DNA from: Thinopyrum elongatum
Lineage: Eukaryota > Streptophyta > Magnoliopsida > Poales > Poaceae
Assembly: GCA_011799875.1 (NCBI GenBank)
Contig: CM022299.1
Coordinates: forward strand, 32,384,755 to 32,448,754
Length of the DNA: 64,000 nucleotides
Reading direction: 5' to 3'
Shown: piece by piece, positions 22,917 to 35,839 of the stretch
How the letters are laid out: each line of letters begins with the position of its first letter
Position numbering within the stretch: position 1 is the stretch's first letter
Notes under the pieces: generated by a model
Databases searched by the model: none
Told to the model about the DNA's origin: nothing
What the model saw: the letters and a program-made list of their open reading frames with translations, nothing else
Program-made: the position numbers and the translations under genes

Positions 22917-25900
22917 TTACATGGCTTCCCTAACACCAATGGCTATCCGGTGTTGCTCATGCTTTGCTCGTGGTAGAGGCTTTGTCATCGGGTCTGACAC
23001 ATTCAGATCCGTGTGAACTTTGCGTACTTTCAATAAACCCTCTTCGACATGATGTCGAATGAGTTTATATTTGCGTTGAATATTTCTTGTCTTATGGTGC
23101 GAACTTGGCTCCCTTGCCTGAGCCACGGCGCCACTATTATCACAATAGATCTCCACCGGGTCCAGAGCACTTGGAACCACACCAAGGTCTTCAAGAAATT
23201 GCTTGATCCATACTGCCTCCTTGGAGGCTTCTGAAGCTGCAACATACTCCGCCTCCGTCGTAGAATCCGCCACAGTCTTTTGTTTGGAACTTTTCCAATC
23301 AACTGCACCACCGTTCAACATGAAAACATAGCCCGATTGAGATTTGAAGTCATCTGGGTCAGTCATGAAGCCTGCATCAGTGTAACCACTTACAATGAGC
23401 TCTTCATCACCTCCGTACACAAGGAGTAAATCCTTGGTCCGTCTGAGGTACTTAAGAATACCCTTGACTGCGGCCCAGTAATCCAATCCTGCATCACTTT
23501 GGTACCGGCTGCTAACACTTAGCGCATAGGAAACATCCGGTCTTGTACATAGCATGGCATACATAATAGAACCAACTGCCGAGGCATATGGAACATCATT
23601 CATTTGTACTTGCTCATGGAGAGTTCGAGGACTCTGATTCTTGCAAAGCACTGTGCCAGGTGACATGGGGAGTAGGCCTTTCTTGGAGTTCTCCATGTTG
23701 AACCTTTTCAACACCTTGTCAATGTACGTGCTTTGGCTAAGCGCTATCAGGCGTTTTGATCTATCTCTATAGATTCTGATGCCCAATACATATGCCGCTT
23801 CGCCTAAGTATTTCATTGAAAACCTTTTCTTCAATGAGTCTTTTATTTCGCTAAGAAAATTCACCTCATTTCCAATCAACAATATGTCATCCACATACAA
23901 GATTAGAAATGCTTTTGCGCTCCCACTAAACTTCTTGTAAACACAAGATTCTTCGTCATTCCTGATGAAGCCAAACTCTTTGACCACTTCATCAAAACGA
24001 ATGTTCCAGCTCCTTGATGCTTACTTCAGACCATAATGGCTTTCTGAAGTTTGCATACCTTTCCAGCATCCTCATGAATGACAAAACCTTCTGGCTGTAT
24101 CATGTATACATCCTCTTTGAGGTTTCCATTTAGGAAAGCCGTTTTGACATCCATCTGCCATATTTCATAATCGAAATAAGCAGCAATTGCTAGTAATATC
24201 CGTACAGACCTAAGCATAGCTACGGGTGAGAAAGTCTCGTCGTAGTCCACTCCTGGAACTTGCGTGAACCCTTTCGCGACAAGTCTAGCTTTGTGGATAG
24301 TAATGTTACCATCCGCGTCCGTCTTCCTTTTGAAAATCCATTTACAACCAATCGGCTTTACGCCTTCTGGAAGTTCTTCCAAGTTCCAAACTTGGTTTTT
24401 GTACATGGATTCCATTTCGGATCTCATGGCCTTGTGCCATTCTTTTGAGCTGGGCCCCGCCATCGCTTCCTTGTAGTGCGCAGGTTCATCGTCTTCAAGA
24501 ATGAAGATTTCGTTATGAAACCACTCAGGTGGCTGGATAGCCCTACCTGATCTGCGCGGTTCAGTTACAACATTGTCTGAAGTCTGCGCATCATATGCGA
24601 CAACTTCCGGTTCTGTTGTAGGGATAATAAGCGGAATTTCTTCCGGTTCCTTAGCCATATCAACAGTTGCCGAAGATTCAATAATCTCATTAAGTTGTAC
24701 TGTCCTTCTACTCACTTCTTTAGCGAGAAACTGTTTCTCGAGAAAGATTCCGGTTTTTGCGACAAATACTTTGCCCTCAGATGGCTGGTAGAAGGTATAC
24801 CCAAAGGTTTCCTTTGGATAACCTACAAAGATATATTTGTCTGATCTGGGATCGAGTTTGCTTGGTTGTAAACGTTTTACGTAAGCTTCACAACCCCAAA
24901 CTTTGAGATGCGACAAACTGGGTTTCTTCCCATGCCATAACTCATATGGCGTCGTCTCAACAGACTTTGACGGTGCTTTGTTTAGTGTATAAGTGGCAGT
25001 AAGTAGTGCGTGACCCCAAAAAGATATCGGTAGATCTGTAAGAGACATCATCGACCTTACCATGTCCAACAGGGTTCGGTTACGTCTTTCCGATACTCCG
25101 TTTCTCTGTGGAGTTCCGGGAGGCATAAGCTGTGAAACGATTCCACGGTCACTCAGATGTTGCCAAACTCATGACTAAGATACTCGCCTCCGCGATCAGA
25201 CCGCAGAAACTTGATCTTTTTGTCATGATGATTTTCTACTTCATTATGAAATTCTTTGAACTTTTCAAAGGTTTCCGACTTATGCTTCATTAAGTAGATA
25301 TAGCCATACCGACTTAAATCATTAGTAAAAGTCACGAAGTAGAAATACCCACCCCGTGCGGCTGTGTTCATTGGACCACATACATCACTATGTATTATTT
25401 CCAATAATTCACCCGCCCGTTCAGGATGACCCGTGAACGGCGTCTTGGTCATTTTCCCCATCAAGCAAGCTTCACATGTGTCAAATGATTCAAAATCAAG
25501 GGACGGTAAAACTCCATCTTTATGGAGTCTTTGCATGCGTTACTTTCCGATGTGGCCAAGGCGACAGTGCCACAAGAAAGTGGTGGTGGTATCAGCCTTC
25601 TTAAGGCGTTTAGCATTCACGTTAAAGACATCATTTCCACATTCAAGATTTAGTATGAAAAGGCCCCCAACAATGGGTGCAAATCCATAAAACATATCCT
25701 TACAATAAAGTGAACAACCATTGTTCTCAGACTTGTACGAATACCCATCGTGTACTAAACATGATCCGGAGATAATGTTTCTACACAACAGTGGAACAAA
25801 ATAACAGTTACTTCGTTCTAAGATAAATCCTGAAGGGAGACGTAGAGGCATAATGCCGACGGCTTGAGCGGCGATCCCAGTGCCGTTCCCGACGCGCATC

Positions 25901-26901
25901 ATGACTTCATTCTTTGCCAGCTTGCGCACCTTCTGAAGCCCTTGTATCGAGTTGCAAATGTGAGCAACCGATCCGGTATCAAATACCCAAGACTTAGAAT
26001 TTTCGCTAGCAAGCAAAACGTCAATGACATTAACTTGTATAACAATTATACCTGTTCCGGTTTTCCCGGACTTCTTATCTTCCAGATACTTCTTGCAGTT
26101 TCTCTTCCAGTGTCCTGTGCCCTTGCAGTAGAAGCACTCAGTTTCATTCTTGGCTCCACCCTTAGAGTTGCTTTGGGAGCCGGTCTTACCGGTGCCCTTG
26201 CCCCTCTTTGGCTTGCCTTTCTTCTTTTTGAAACTGGTGGTTTTATTCACAAGCAACACTTGCTTGTGATTTTTCCGCAGTCCTCCTTCTGCAGTTTTCA
26301 GCATGGCGAGCACCTCTACCAGTTCCTTCTCCATCCCACTCATGTTGTAGTTTAATACAAAACCGTCGTAAGACGGGGGGAGTGAAGAAAGCCACATGTC
26401 CATCATATGGCCAGGTGGAAGTGGAAATTCCAGGGTTTTAAGCCTTTCAGCATAGCCAATCATTTTGACCACGTGTTCGCCAACTGAACTACCCTCAGCC
26501 ATCTTGCAATCCATCAAAGCCTTCATGATATCAAATCGTTCAGACTTTGCGGTTTCCTTGTACAGAGCATCCAATTCCCGGATCATATCATGGGGTTTAT
26601 GGAATTCAAAATGTTTTTGAAGGTCCGTACTCATGCAAGCTAGCATGAGGTACTGCACTAAGTTGTGATCATCATCCTTAGTGGCCCAGACATTTTGTTC
26701 ATCTTCCGGGGCCTCTGCCGCCGATTTAGCTGGAAGAGCATTTTCGTGCACATACAGTTTCTTAGCGCTCCTGAGGACAATCCTCAGGTTGCGGACCCAA
26801 TCCGCATAGTTGTTTCCAGTCGCAGTTAACTTCTCTTTCTCTAACATCGGGCCTAAGTTGAACGCGGTGTTGCGAGCCATTTGATCTACAACGGAAAACA
26901 C
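22917..26901 (-). pseudogene. Copia-1 gag-pol, broken in at least three places
   Basis: Four frame pieces cover a Copia polyprotein. Piece 1 (25540-26901) holds gag, a CX2CX4HX4C knuckle (CFYCKGTGHWKRNC), the protease with DTGS, and the start of the integrase zinc region; it ends at an in-frame TAA (25540-25542) right after LGHIGK. Piece 2 (25153-25536) continues in integrase through SDRGGEY and ends by a one-base loss near 25157. Piece 3 (24026-25126) covers the integrase end (GTPQRNGVSERRNR) and the first half of reverse transcriptase and ends by a one-base loss and a TAA near 24026-24035. Piece 4 (22917-23987) has YVDD, the rest of reverse transcriptase and RNase H. The element cannot make its own proteins. 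Confidence 0.92.
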
Positions 26902-28205
26902 AAGTTTTCACTTAGACTTTGTTTATAATGAAAATGCACTAGTGAATAAACAATTTTATTCTAAAGTGCGCTCCCACTCAAATCAATATCTCTCATAATT
27001 GATTGTGAGTGATTCAAGACCCGTGTTTTGATTGTTCGCCACGATGGTAGCATCACAGATGACGAAAATCTCAACCGGTAGGCCAGCTTGCCAATCACAT
27101 CTTTATGTGACTCTTGTTCATCTTTCGATGCGTGTGTTCCGAGCTCATGACTTTCATGCCTGAACGTCAAGACAACCAAGTGATCTTGCTGCGAGGTCTC
27201 AACTCACCCGCCTCACACTTCTCTAATCGTTCGTGCCCATGGTAGCATGTGACACCCCGAAGAGATAGGTGCCGTGACAGTGCTACACTTGGGAGAACAT
27301 TAACTACTTGATATTTTTAGTGAGAGATCACCCTAATAAAAGGCGACTACCGCACAATCAAGAAGGGTGCATCAAGAGGGATAAACATCTCAGGCAATTC
27401 ATAATAGCATGATATGGTATAGCCTCTTTTGACGGAGAAGTCTTTCATTTCTTCGTCTTCGGCATTCGCGTCGGTGTTCATCTTCGCGAAGATTGCCACC
27501 ACCTTGTCGATGCACCAGATAATATTGCTATCTCCATAGCAAGATAAAATAAATGCATTACTTAAGGTTGACACGCAGGTCATTAAAGTGCAATCATATG
27601 GCTCCAACCATCATGCCAAATCATGACACGCAGGTCATGTTAATTACATCATATAGTCAGCTCATACATAATCAAATTGAATATGAGACTTGCTATACCA
27701 CATCACATGCAAACCATCCTGCAAAACCAAGTTAGACGCCTCTAATCGGTTTATGCAAAATTTAATTTTGCGTGGCTTCTAAGGTTTTTACTCAAACCGC
27801 AGCTACCAACATTTATCATCAAGTTTGATTATTCAAGTCGCTAGATTAACTTTCCAGGATGTATGAAGACACGAGATAATAAAATCTCGAGCCCCATACT
27901 AAACTTCGTCATACGCATGACCCCCATGCAGATCATATCTGCATTGCCCTTTTTATCTGTGAATTTCATCTTCCCTTTAACTACGGTGGAACCCAAAGAA
28001 CTGATAGCACTTCGTTGATCAATCAGGATCGCAGATTGCCAGAACTTTGTAAAATTCCACCATGCCGTTTCAGGATCAGAAATACGCAAATTCTAGGGAA
28101 GCAACAAGAACATCTACTCCAAAATTATATTATGCAATACCCATACATCTCCATGTATTCTAGATCGTAACCTGCATCTACGCATAGCACTGCTCTTGAT
28201 GCCAC
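26902..28205 (-). other. Copia-1 untranslated leader and primer-binding site
   Basis: Non-coding 1.3 kb between gag and the 5' LTR. The minus strand at the LTR edge reads GTGGCATCAAGAGC (28192-28205), an initiator tRNA-Met type site. The short motif CACGCAGGTCAT appears twice (27572 and 27628). No credible gene. Confidence 0.78.
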
Positions 28206-30332
28206 TGCAGGGGAACGCGACAGAAAACAAAAAATTTCGGTATAGCGAGCACGCCCAGGACCACTATGGAGACTGCATACAAGGTTTGATCTGATCCGTA
28301 CCGACTCGAAGCGTAGCGGAAGAAGAGTCGGTGGAGATCGTTGGTGCAGATCCCCGCAGCTAGGATTTACAACCTCCCAACCACGAGGATGTACTCTCTC
28401 ATTGGACAGCCCTTCGGGAGGCGGTCGGACAGTCCCCCGAACGATGTCGCGGACAGCCCTCCGGGAGGACCCTCGAAACTCGAACGGAGACTCGGACAGC
28501 CCTTCGGGAGGACACTCGAACAGCCCCTCGGGCAAAAGACTGAAACTACGACCTCTCTACGGGGTTGCACACATACGGTGTCAGCTATCCGGCAGGGCTT
28601 CGTCGTCCAGAACTAGTTCCTGCCGGAACCCAGACAGCCTTTCGGCTCTACGAAACTCTTTTCGTGGGAGGGAGAGCAGAAGCCAGATAATGCATGGCAT
28701 GTGTATGAGAGCAAGGGATGAGTGTGGAGGGCTGCCCCTCCACCTCTATTTATAGGAAATCCCAAGGGGTAGGGTAGTTTAACACAAAAACCCAAAATGC
28801 ACATGAATGAAGTCCTTCCTCAAGGGCACAAGTGTGAAACCAAGGGACAAGTGGGGGCTCCATGGAGGAGCCCCCATGTGGCCGGCCACCTTGTAGGGCC
28901 CCTTCAAAAGGGGCCTTATCCTTCCATGTCATCCCTCAAAAATATCTTGGGACAAAGCCCAAAAATAATGGCTTTCCAAAAAGTAACCATAAAGCTGATA
29001 TTCACAATTCATGACGACATTTTTCAGCGTCCGTTCGAACTGAAAATATTTATGTGAGCTTAGAACATTTCCAGCACCCACTAAAATAATTTTCAACGTG
29101 TTCTGGAACAATTCCAGATTAGTGATTTTCATCTGCGAAAAGCATCTGAAGTGGTTCCGGCAACTCCGGAACATTTCTGGTTTTTCTTCTAGAAAATTCC
29201 TAGAAGTTTCCAGAATGATTCTGGCACCCTCCAAGAATTATCAAGCATGTGCCGAAACCAATTTGACTTTTGGTATCCTCTGAAACAACTTTTCAGTTTC
29301 ACCGAAACTCATCCGGTGACCTCTCTCTGCGGAACTTTTCCGCTGTCCGAAACTTTTCCGGTGTCCGAAACTTTTTCGGTGATTTTCTCTCAGACTCCCT
29401 GTCTAGTATTCAGCAGATAGATGACCCTTAAACATGTGACCCTATATGTTCGGTGAAGTATAGACATGACCTGGAACCCCTTCCGATCAATGATCAACAT
29501 CGGAGCCGTGGACACCCATATTGACCCCTATACCCACACGAATGAATATTCGAGTGAACCTCCAGTTGCCGTGTGCTATTCCTGTTGCTTCGCGATATGT
29601 GACAAACACCCGAGGTGAGATTTATTGCATTCCTGTGGATCAACAATTTGTCCATCATGCAAGTTACCTCATTACCGGTTTTGTTCTCTTTTCTCGTTTC
29701 CGTGTCCGGCATCCCAGTGATCAAATCACAAGGTGTCTGGCCAGACGATGATGGATACCGTAACACCGAGAGGGCCCGAGTATATCTCTCCATCGCCGGA
29801 GGAGCAAATCCCAATCTTGAGCTATCTCGTTACTTGCCATACTTTTCCGTGAACCCGTAAGCCGCCGTAATAGCCACCCAGTTACGGATGACGTTTAACA
29901 AACCCCAAAGTTCGCGAAGCAAGTATGAAGGAACTCGATACTCTCATGGTCTAAGGAATTATGCAAACATTAACTTCTCTGTGTTATAAACCATTATCTT
30001 GTGACGAATGCATCTTATAGCATAACATCAATTTGGGTCGATTCAACACAAGTGTTCTACCAACAATTTGTGCCCTCAAAATTTGCCGGCGTAGACATGC
30101 CCATGATCAGGAAAATAGGATCATCATGCAATACTCGAGCCTGTCATAGAGGCTTGACCAGGAATACATTTTTCCGTTTATTATCCCACACGTGCACATG
30201 AGTTTCCCTCCAAGCCTCATTTTATTGTAGACTCGAGAATCATTGCAGTTATAGCATGGAACATAAACTTTCATTACAAACCAGGAGATACAAAATAACT
30301 GATATTACTGCCTCTAGGGCATATCTCCTACA
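28206..30332 (-). repeat. Copia-1 5' LTR (2127 bp)
   Basis: An uninterrupted LTR with TG/CA ends, a TATA-type box CTATTTATAG at 28746-28755 and the outer target-site duplication AGGTT at 30333-30337. It serves as the reference for reconstructing the split 3' LTR. Confidence 0.9.
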
Positions 30333-30337
30333 AGGTT
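30333..30337. repeat. Right target-site duplication of Copia-1 (AGGTT)
   Basis: It matches 5054-5058; the Gypsy-1 LTR resumes directly after it. Confidence 0.9.
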
Positions 30338-30446
30338 AGTCCCAAAAATAATATAAAATAGCATAATAATGCATATAAAACATAAAAAACAGATAATATA
30401 ATAGCATGGAACAATAAAAAATTATAGATACGTTGGAGACGTATCA
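30338..30446 (-). repeat. Gypsy-1 5' LTR, outer (5') portion
   Basis: Read on the minus strand it begins TGATACGTCTCCAACGTATC, the characteristic start of several Triticeae Gypsy LTRs, and continues into the segment at 5058 once Copia-1 is removed. The total LTR is about 1630 bp. Confidence 0.82.
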
Positions 30447-30487
30447 ATGCCTTTGATCTAGAATATCACTGCAGTTACATGTGAAGA

Positions 30488-31720
30488 AATGAAATGGCTT
30501 TGTAACATATGAGTTTTCGTCGGAAACCCTGATACTTCGAAAGTGATTGTCCATTTTGTACACGAAGTGCATCCAGTTTTTGTCGTAACCCTCTCAACTT
30601 TTTAGCACATGCTATGTGGTTGAAATGATGATACCATGCCAACTTTCAACCTTTTCAGAGTTCATTTCTACTGCTTTTCAATTTCAGGTTCATTTAGCTC
30701 AAAGAAAAGATAAAATGCATGAAAAATAGCAAATGAAGTCATAAAGGGTAGAAAATTGTTGATGTGGCTTTCAATGGTGCATATTGAACACACAAAAGTC
30801 TGGAGTTCAAATAAGTTTAAAAAATATGAAATGCCTTCGTAACATATGAGTTTTCATCCGAAACCCTGATACATCAAAAGAGATTGTCCAGTTTGTACAC
30901 GAAGTGCATCCAGTTTTTGCCGTAACCCTCTCAGCTTTCTAGCACATGCTATGTGGGTGAAATGATGATACCATGCCAAGTTTCAACCTGTTCAGAGTTC
31001 ATTTGTAGTGCTTTTCAATTTCAGGGTCATTTAGCTCAAAGAAAAGATAAAATGCATGAAAAATAGCAAATGAAGTCATAAAGGGTAGAAAATTGATGAT
31101 GTGGCTTTGAATGGTGCATATTGAACGCACAAAAAGTCTGGAGTTCAAATAAGTTTAAAAAAATATGAAATGCCTTCGTAACATATGAGTTTTCATCCGA
31201 AACCCTGATACTTCGAAAGAGATTGTCCAGTTTGTACACTAAGTGCATCCAGTTTGTGCCTTAACCCTCTCAACTTTCTAGAACATGCTATGTGGGTACA
31301 ATGATGATACCATGCCAAGTTTCAACCTGTTCAGAGTTCATTTGTAGTGCTTTTCAATTTCAGGGTCATTTAGCTCAAAGAAAAGATTAAATGCATAAAA
31401 AATAGCAAATGAAGTCATAAAGGGTAGAAAATTGATGATGTGGCTTTGAATGGTGCATATTGAACGCACAAAAAGTCTGGAGTTCAAATAAGTTTAAAAA
31501 ATATGAAATGCCTTCGTAACACATGAGTTTTCGTCCGAAACCCTGATACTTCGAAAGTGATTGTCTAGTTTGTACACGAAGTTCATCCAGTTTTTGCCGT
31601 AACCCTCTCAACTTTCGAGCACATGCTATGTGGGTGAAATGATGATACCATGCCAAGTTTCAACCTGTTCAGAGTTCATTTGTAGTGCTTTTCAATTTCA
31701 GGGTCATTTAGCTCAAAGAA
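30488..31720. repeat. Four tandem ~338-bp repeats in CACTA-1
   Basis: The motif GAAATG(G/C)CTT followed by CGTAACATATGAG recurs at 30491, 30828, 31167 and 31505, giving periods of 337, 339 and 338. Each unit contains TGCATCCAGTTT, CTCTCAACTTT and TTCAATTTCAGGGTCATT. Long tandem arrays are common in large Triticeae CACTA elements. Short minus-strand frames (31036-31248, 31387-31656) arise from the repeat and are not genes. Confidence 0.85.
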
Positions 31721-32330
31721 TGAACTAATAGCAACAAGAATGAACTAAAAAGCTTTTACAAAACTCTAATAGCAAAAAGAATGAACTAACAAGAATCAAT
31801 TAATTTTTTTATGATCAACTAAAACAAAACTATAATATTCTTCAACAGAAAAAAGAATCAACTAAAAAGCTTTTATAAACCTCTAGTATTTTTGAAACTA
31901 AAATTATATAAAATTTATGCAACTAAAATTATCAAAGTATTTTTTGTTCAAATCATTAATAGCAAAAAGAATTTTCATAAAGTATTTTTTGTTAGAAACT
32001 TTAATAGCAAACTAAAATAACAAAATCTATTTTTGATTAAAACACCCATTTAAAATAACCTAAAAATTACCAAATTGAATATAATGATAAAACACACTAA
32101 TATTAAATAGCAGGAAAAAGAATCACTCAAAAATCTATTTTTAAAGTAAAGTTATTCACAAACTAGTGATTCACACAAATTTCAAAGAATTCAAATTTGA
32201 AAACTAATGGCACTAACAGAAAGTTTATAGTTTTTGTGACCTAAAGCAAAAAGAATCACTCAAAAACTCTAAAAAATTAAATAAAGCAAAAAACAAAACA
32301 AAAATACTGGATTTTTTTTAAAAAAAATGC
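31721..32330. other. AT-rich non-coding block of CACTA-1
   Basis: Strongly AT-rich with loose recurrences of AAAAAGAATGAACTAA and AAAAAGAATCACTCAAAA. No frame, hairpin or RNA gene is evident. It precedes a GC-rich segment (32330-32570) with repeated GGCCC/GGCCT motifs. Confidence 0.6.
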
Positions 32331-32569
32331 CGCCTACAGGGCCACCACGGCCTACAGACGAATAGAAACCCAACCCGCTAGTTGGGCCAGGATGCAGGCC
32401 CGCAACAGGCCCTGTAGGCCCACAGGCAGAGAGAGTGTGTTTAGGCCCGTAGGCCTGCCTTAGAGAGGAGCTCGAGAGGGTTGGCGCAGCCGCGCTTATT
32501 AACCAGTCTCGACGCCTCTCAGGTAGCGAGGTGGGACTAAACATCCACCCGCCCGACGCCGTGCCAACC

Positions 32570-32754
32570 ACAGCCCTTTTGTACCGGTTGGTGGCACCAA
32601 CCGGGACCTATGCCACACTTTCGTCCTGATTGGTGGCACCAACCAGGACCAATGCCCACCTTTCATCCCGGTTGGTGGCACCAACCGGGACTAAAGGTGT
32701 CTACTTCCCGCCCTTTGTGCTGCTGAAAATAGACCTTTAGTCCCGGTTGGTGGC
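32570..32754. repeat. Internal copies of CACTA-1 foldback subterminal repeat
   Basis: Several copies of CCCGGTTGGTGGCACCAACC in alternating orientation occur here, including near-perfect inverted arms at 32666-32676 and 32678-32688. The same motif family is next to the right terminus at 46576-46613. Gypsy-2 is inserted in the last copy. Confidence 0.75.
32750..32754. repeat. Left target-site duplication of Gypsy-2 (GTGGC)
   Basis: GTGGC precedes the TG of the left LTR and recurs at 43629-43633. Confidence 0.9.
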
Positions 32755-34277
32755 TGATGACCCACAAGTATAGGGGATCTATCGTAGTCCTTTTGATAAG
32801 TAAGAGTGTCAAACCCAACGAGGAGCAGAAGGAAATGACAAGCGGTTTTCAAAAAGGTATTCTCTGCAAGCACTGAAATTATCGGTAACAGATAGTTTGG
32901 TGATAAGATAAATCGTAATGGGTAAGAAGTAAATAAAGTAACTAAGGTGCAGCAAGGTGGCCCAATCCTTTTTGTAGAAAAGGACAAGCCTGGACGAACT
33001 CTTATATAAAGCAAAGCGCTCCCGAGGACACATGGGAATTATCGTCAAGTTAGTTTTCATCATGCTCATATGATTCGCGTTCGTTAATTTGATAATTTGA
33101 TATGTGGGTGGACCGGTGCTTGGGTGCTGCCCTTCCTTGGACAAGCCTCCCACTTATGATTAACCCGTCTCGCAAGCATCCGCAACTACGAAAGAAGAAT
33201 TGAGGTAAACCTAACCATAGCATGAAACATATGGATCCAAATCAGCCCCTTACGAAGCAACGCATAAACTAGGGTTTAAGCTTCTGTCACTCTAGCAACC
33301 CATCATCTACTTATTACTTACCAATGCCTTCCCCTAGGCCCAAATAATGGTGAAGTGTCATGTAGTCGATGTTCACATAACACCACTAGAGGAAAGACAA
33401 CATACATCTTATCAAAATATCGAACGAATACCAAATTCACATGATTACTTATAACAAGACTTCTCCCATGTCCTCAGGAACAAACGTAACTACTCACAAA
33501 GCATAATCATAATCAAGATCAGAGGAGTATTAATTATCATTAAGATTTGAACATATGATCTTCCACCGGATAAACCAACTAGCATCAACTACAAGGAGTA
33601 ATCAACACTACTAGCAACCCACAGGTACAAATCTGAGGTTTTGAGACAAAGATCGGATACAAGAGATGAACTAGGGTTTGAGAGGAGATGGTGCTGGTGA
33701 ATAAGTTGATGGAGATTGACCCCCTCTCGATGAGAGAATCGATGGTGATGACGATGGCGATGATTTCCCCCTCCCGGAGGGATGTTTCCCCGGCAGAACA
33801 GCTCCGCCGGAGCCCTAGATTGGTTCTGCCCAGGTTCCGCCTCGAGACGGCGGCGCTTCGTCCCGAAAGCTTTCTTCTGATTTTTTTCCAGGTCAAAACA
33901 CACCATATGGCAGAAGATGGGCGTCGGGTGCCTGCCAGGTGGCCCACAAGGTCGGGGGGCGCACCCAGGGGGGTAGGGCACACGCTCCACCCTTGTGGAT
34001 GGCAGGTGGCCCACTCTGGTACTTTCTTCGCCCAATATTTTTTATTAATTCCAAAATGACTCTCCGTGAAGTTTCAGGACTTTTGGAGTTGTGCAGAATA
34101 GGTCTCTAATATTTGCTCCTTTTCCAGCCCAGAATTCCAGCTGCCGGCGTTCTCCCTCTTCATGTAAACCTTGTAAAATAAGAGAGAAAAGGCATAAGTG
34201 TTGTGCCATAATGTGTAATAACAGCCCATAATGCAATCAATATTGATATAAAAGCATGATGCAAAATGGACGTATCA
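32755..34277 (-). repeat. Gypsy-2 3' LTR
   Basis: It pairs with 42105-43628; the two differ at a few dozen positions by eye. It is bounded by GTGGC on the left and the polypurine tract on the right. Confidence 0.9.
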
Positions 34278-34293
34278 ACTCCCCCAAGCTTAG
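34278..34293 (-). other. Polypurine tract of Gypsy-2
   Basis: The minus strand reads CTAAGCTTGGGGGAGT up to the LTR edge. A second near-identical string, AAGCTTGGGGGAGGTG, lies further inside at 35790-35805. Confidence 0.75.
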
Positions 34294-35839
34294 ACCTCGC
34301 TTGTCCTCAAGCGAAAAGCCGATATCGAAAAATATGTCCACATGTTTAGGGATAGAGGTGTCGATAAAATAAAATACGGACATGAGGGCGTCATGATCAT
34401 CTTTAGAACAGCAACATATATTGTCATATAATTCCTTACGCTAAAGTAACAATTCCTTCACAAGGTAAAGTATGAATCAGAAACTTCATTGAAAACTAAC
34501 AAATTATGATCTCAGTCATTGAAGCAATTGCAATTTATCATAACATCGAAAAGAGTCAATATAACAGCTTTTCAGAAAGTCCACATACTCAACTATCATT
34601 TAGTCTTTCACAATTGCTAACACTCACGCGATATTTATGGGTCCAAAGTTTCAATCGGACACAGAGAAAGATAGGGGCTTATAGTTTTGCCTCCCAACCT
34701 TTTACCTCAAGGGTAATGTCAACAATAATACTTTATGATAACCTACATCCGAGTGGATATATATATCTGGATCTTTCTCCAACACATAGTGCTTGCCAAA
34801 TAAAAAAGTGTAAAAAGGAAAGGTGATGATCACCATGACTCTTGTATAAGGGTAGAAGATAAAAGTAAAAGATAGGCCCTTCGTGGAGGGAAGCAGAGGT
34901 TGTCATGTGCTTTTATGGTTGGATGCACAAAATCTTAATGTAAAAGAACGTCACCTTATATTGCCCCTTGTGATAAAGACCTTTATTATGCAGTCCGTCG
35001 CTTTTATTTCTTCCATATCACAAGTTCATATAAAGCTTATTTTCTTCACACTAATAGATCATACATATTTAGAGAGCATTTTTTATTGCTTGCACCGATG
35101 ACACCTTACTTGAAGGATCTTACTCAATCCATAGGTAGGTATGGTGGACTCTCATGGCAAAACTGGGTTCAAGGATGTTTGGAAGCACAAGTAATATCTC
35201 TACTTGGTGCAAAGAATTTGGCTAGCATGAGAGGGAAAGGCAAGCTCAACATGTTGGAGGATCCATGACAATATAACTTCTATTCGGATATAAGAAAACA
35301 TAACACATTATGTTGTCTTCCTTGTCCAACATCAACTTTTTAGCATGTCATATTTTAATGAGTGCTCACAATTACAAAAGATGTCCAAGATAGTATATTT
35401 ATATGTAAAGCCTCTCTTTCTTTATTATTTCCTATTAATTGCAACAATGACCAAAACTATGTTTGTCAACTCCCAACAAATTTTATTCATCATACTCTTT
35501 ATATGTGAAGTCATTACTCTCCATAAGATTAATATATGATCTTTTTATTTATTTATATTCTTTCTTTTATTTAATTCCCTCAAGATCATAGAAAGAAAGC
35601 AAAGCCCTCAACTCAAAACTACTCTTTATTATATGACTCAAGGACTCAATTACATAGATGGAGATCGAAACAAAAGTCATAGCTAGATCATACTAAAAAC
35701 TTTATTCTACTAGATCAAGATATAAACAAAAGAATCGAACTAAGAAAAATGATAAAGATAAAGATGTGATGGTGATATGATACCGGGGCACCTCCCCCAA
35801 GCTTGGCAATTGCCAAGGGTAGTGCCCATACCCATATAT
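34294..35839 (-). other. Gypsy-2 3' spacer, non-coding
   Basis: Between the polypurine tract and the small coiled-coil frame. It is AT-rich, with only short frames and a second polypurine-like box at 35790-35805. I see no gene. Confidence 0.6.

Larger units (their letters stand above)
5059..30332 (-). mobile_element. Copia-1: Ty1/Copia retrotransposon with a nested Angela element in its 3' LTR
   Basis: The two LTRs are 28206-30332 (2127 bp) and 5059-6866 plus 22567-22885 (also 2127 bp after removing the nested element and one target copy). Ends are TG/CA and the flanking duplication is AGGTT. The internal domain (22886-28205) encodes a broken gag-pol on the minus strand in Copia order (protease, integrase, reverse transcriptase, RNase H). 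By eye the LTRs differ at roughly 50-70 positions, clearly more than the Angela pairs, in line with its being the host of Angela-1. It is related to the Angela/BARE group but a distinct family. Confidence 0.9.
1..30446 (-). mobile_element. Gypsy-1: Ty3/Gypsy LTR retrotransposon, left part outside window, interrupted by Copia-1
   Basis: The minus-strand 5' LTR starts at 30446 with TGATACGTCTCC and ends at 3538 with AAATAGCA. It is split by the 25-kb Copia-1 insertion between 5058 and 30338. A primer-binding site follows at 3508-3526 and about 3.5 kb of internal DNA continues to the left edge. The second LTR and the left target-site duplication are outside the window; the right flank is ATGCC at 30447-30451. 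The first 3.5 kb after the primer site has no gag or pol frame, so I infer a non-autonomous member, probably of the Athila-like group common in Triticeae. The family name (Sabrina, Fatima or WHAM type) is not certain. Confidence 0.8.
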
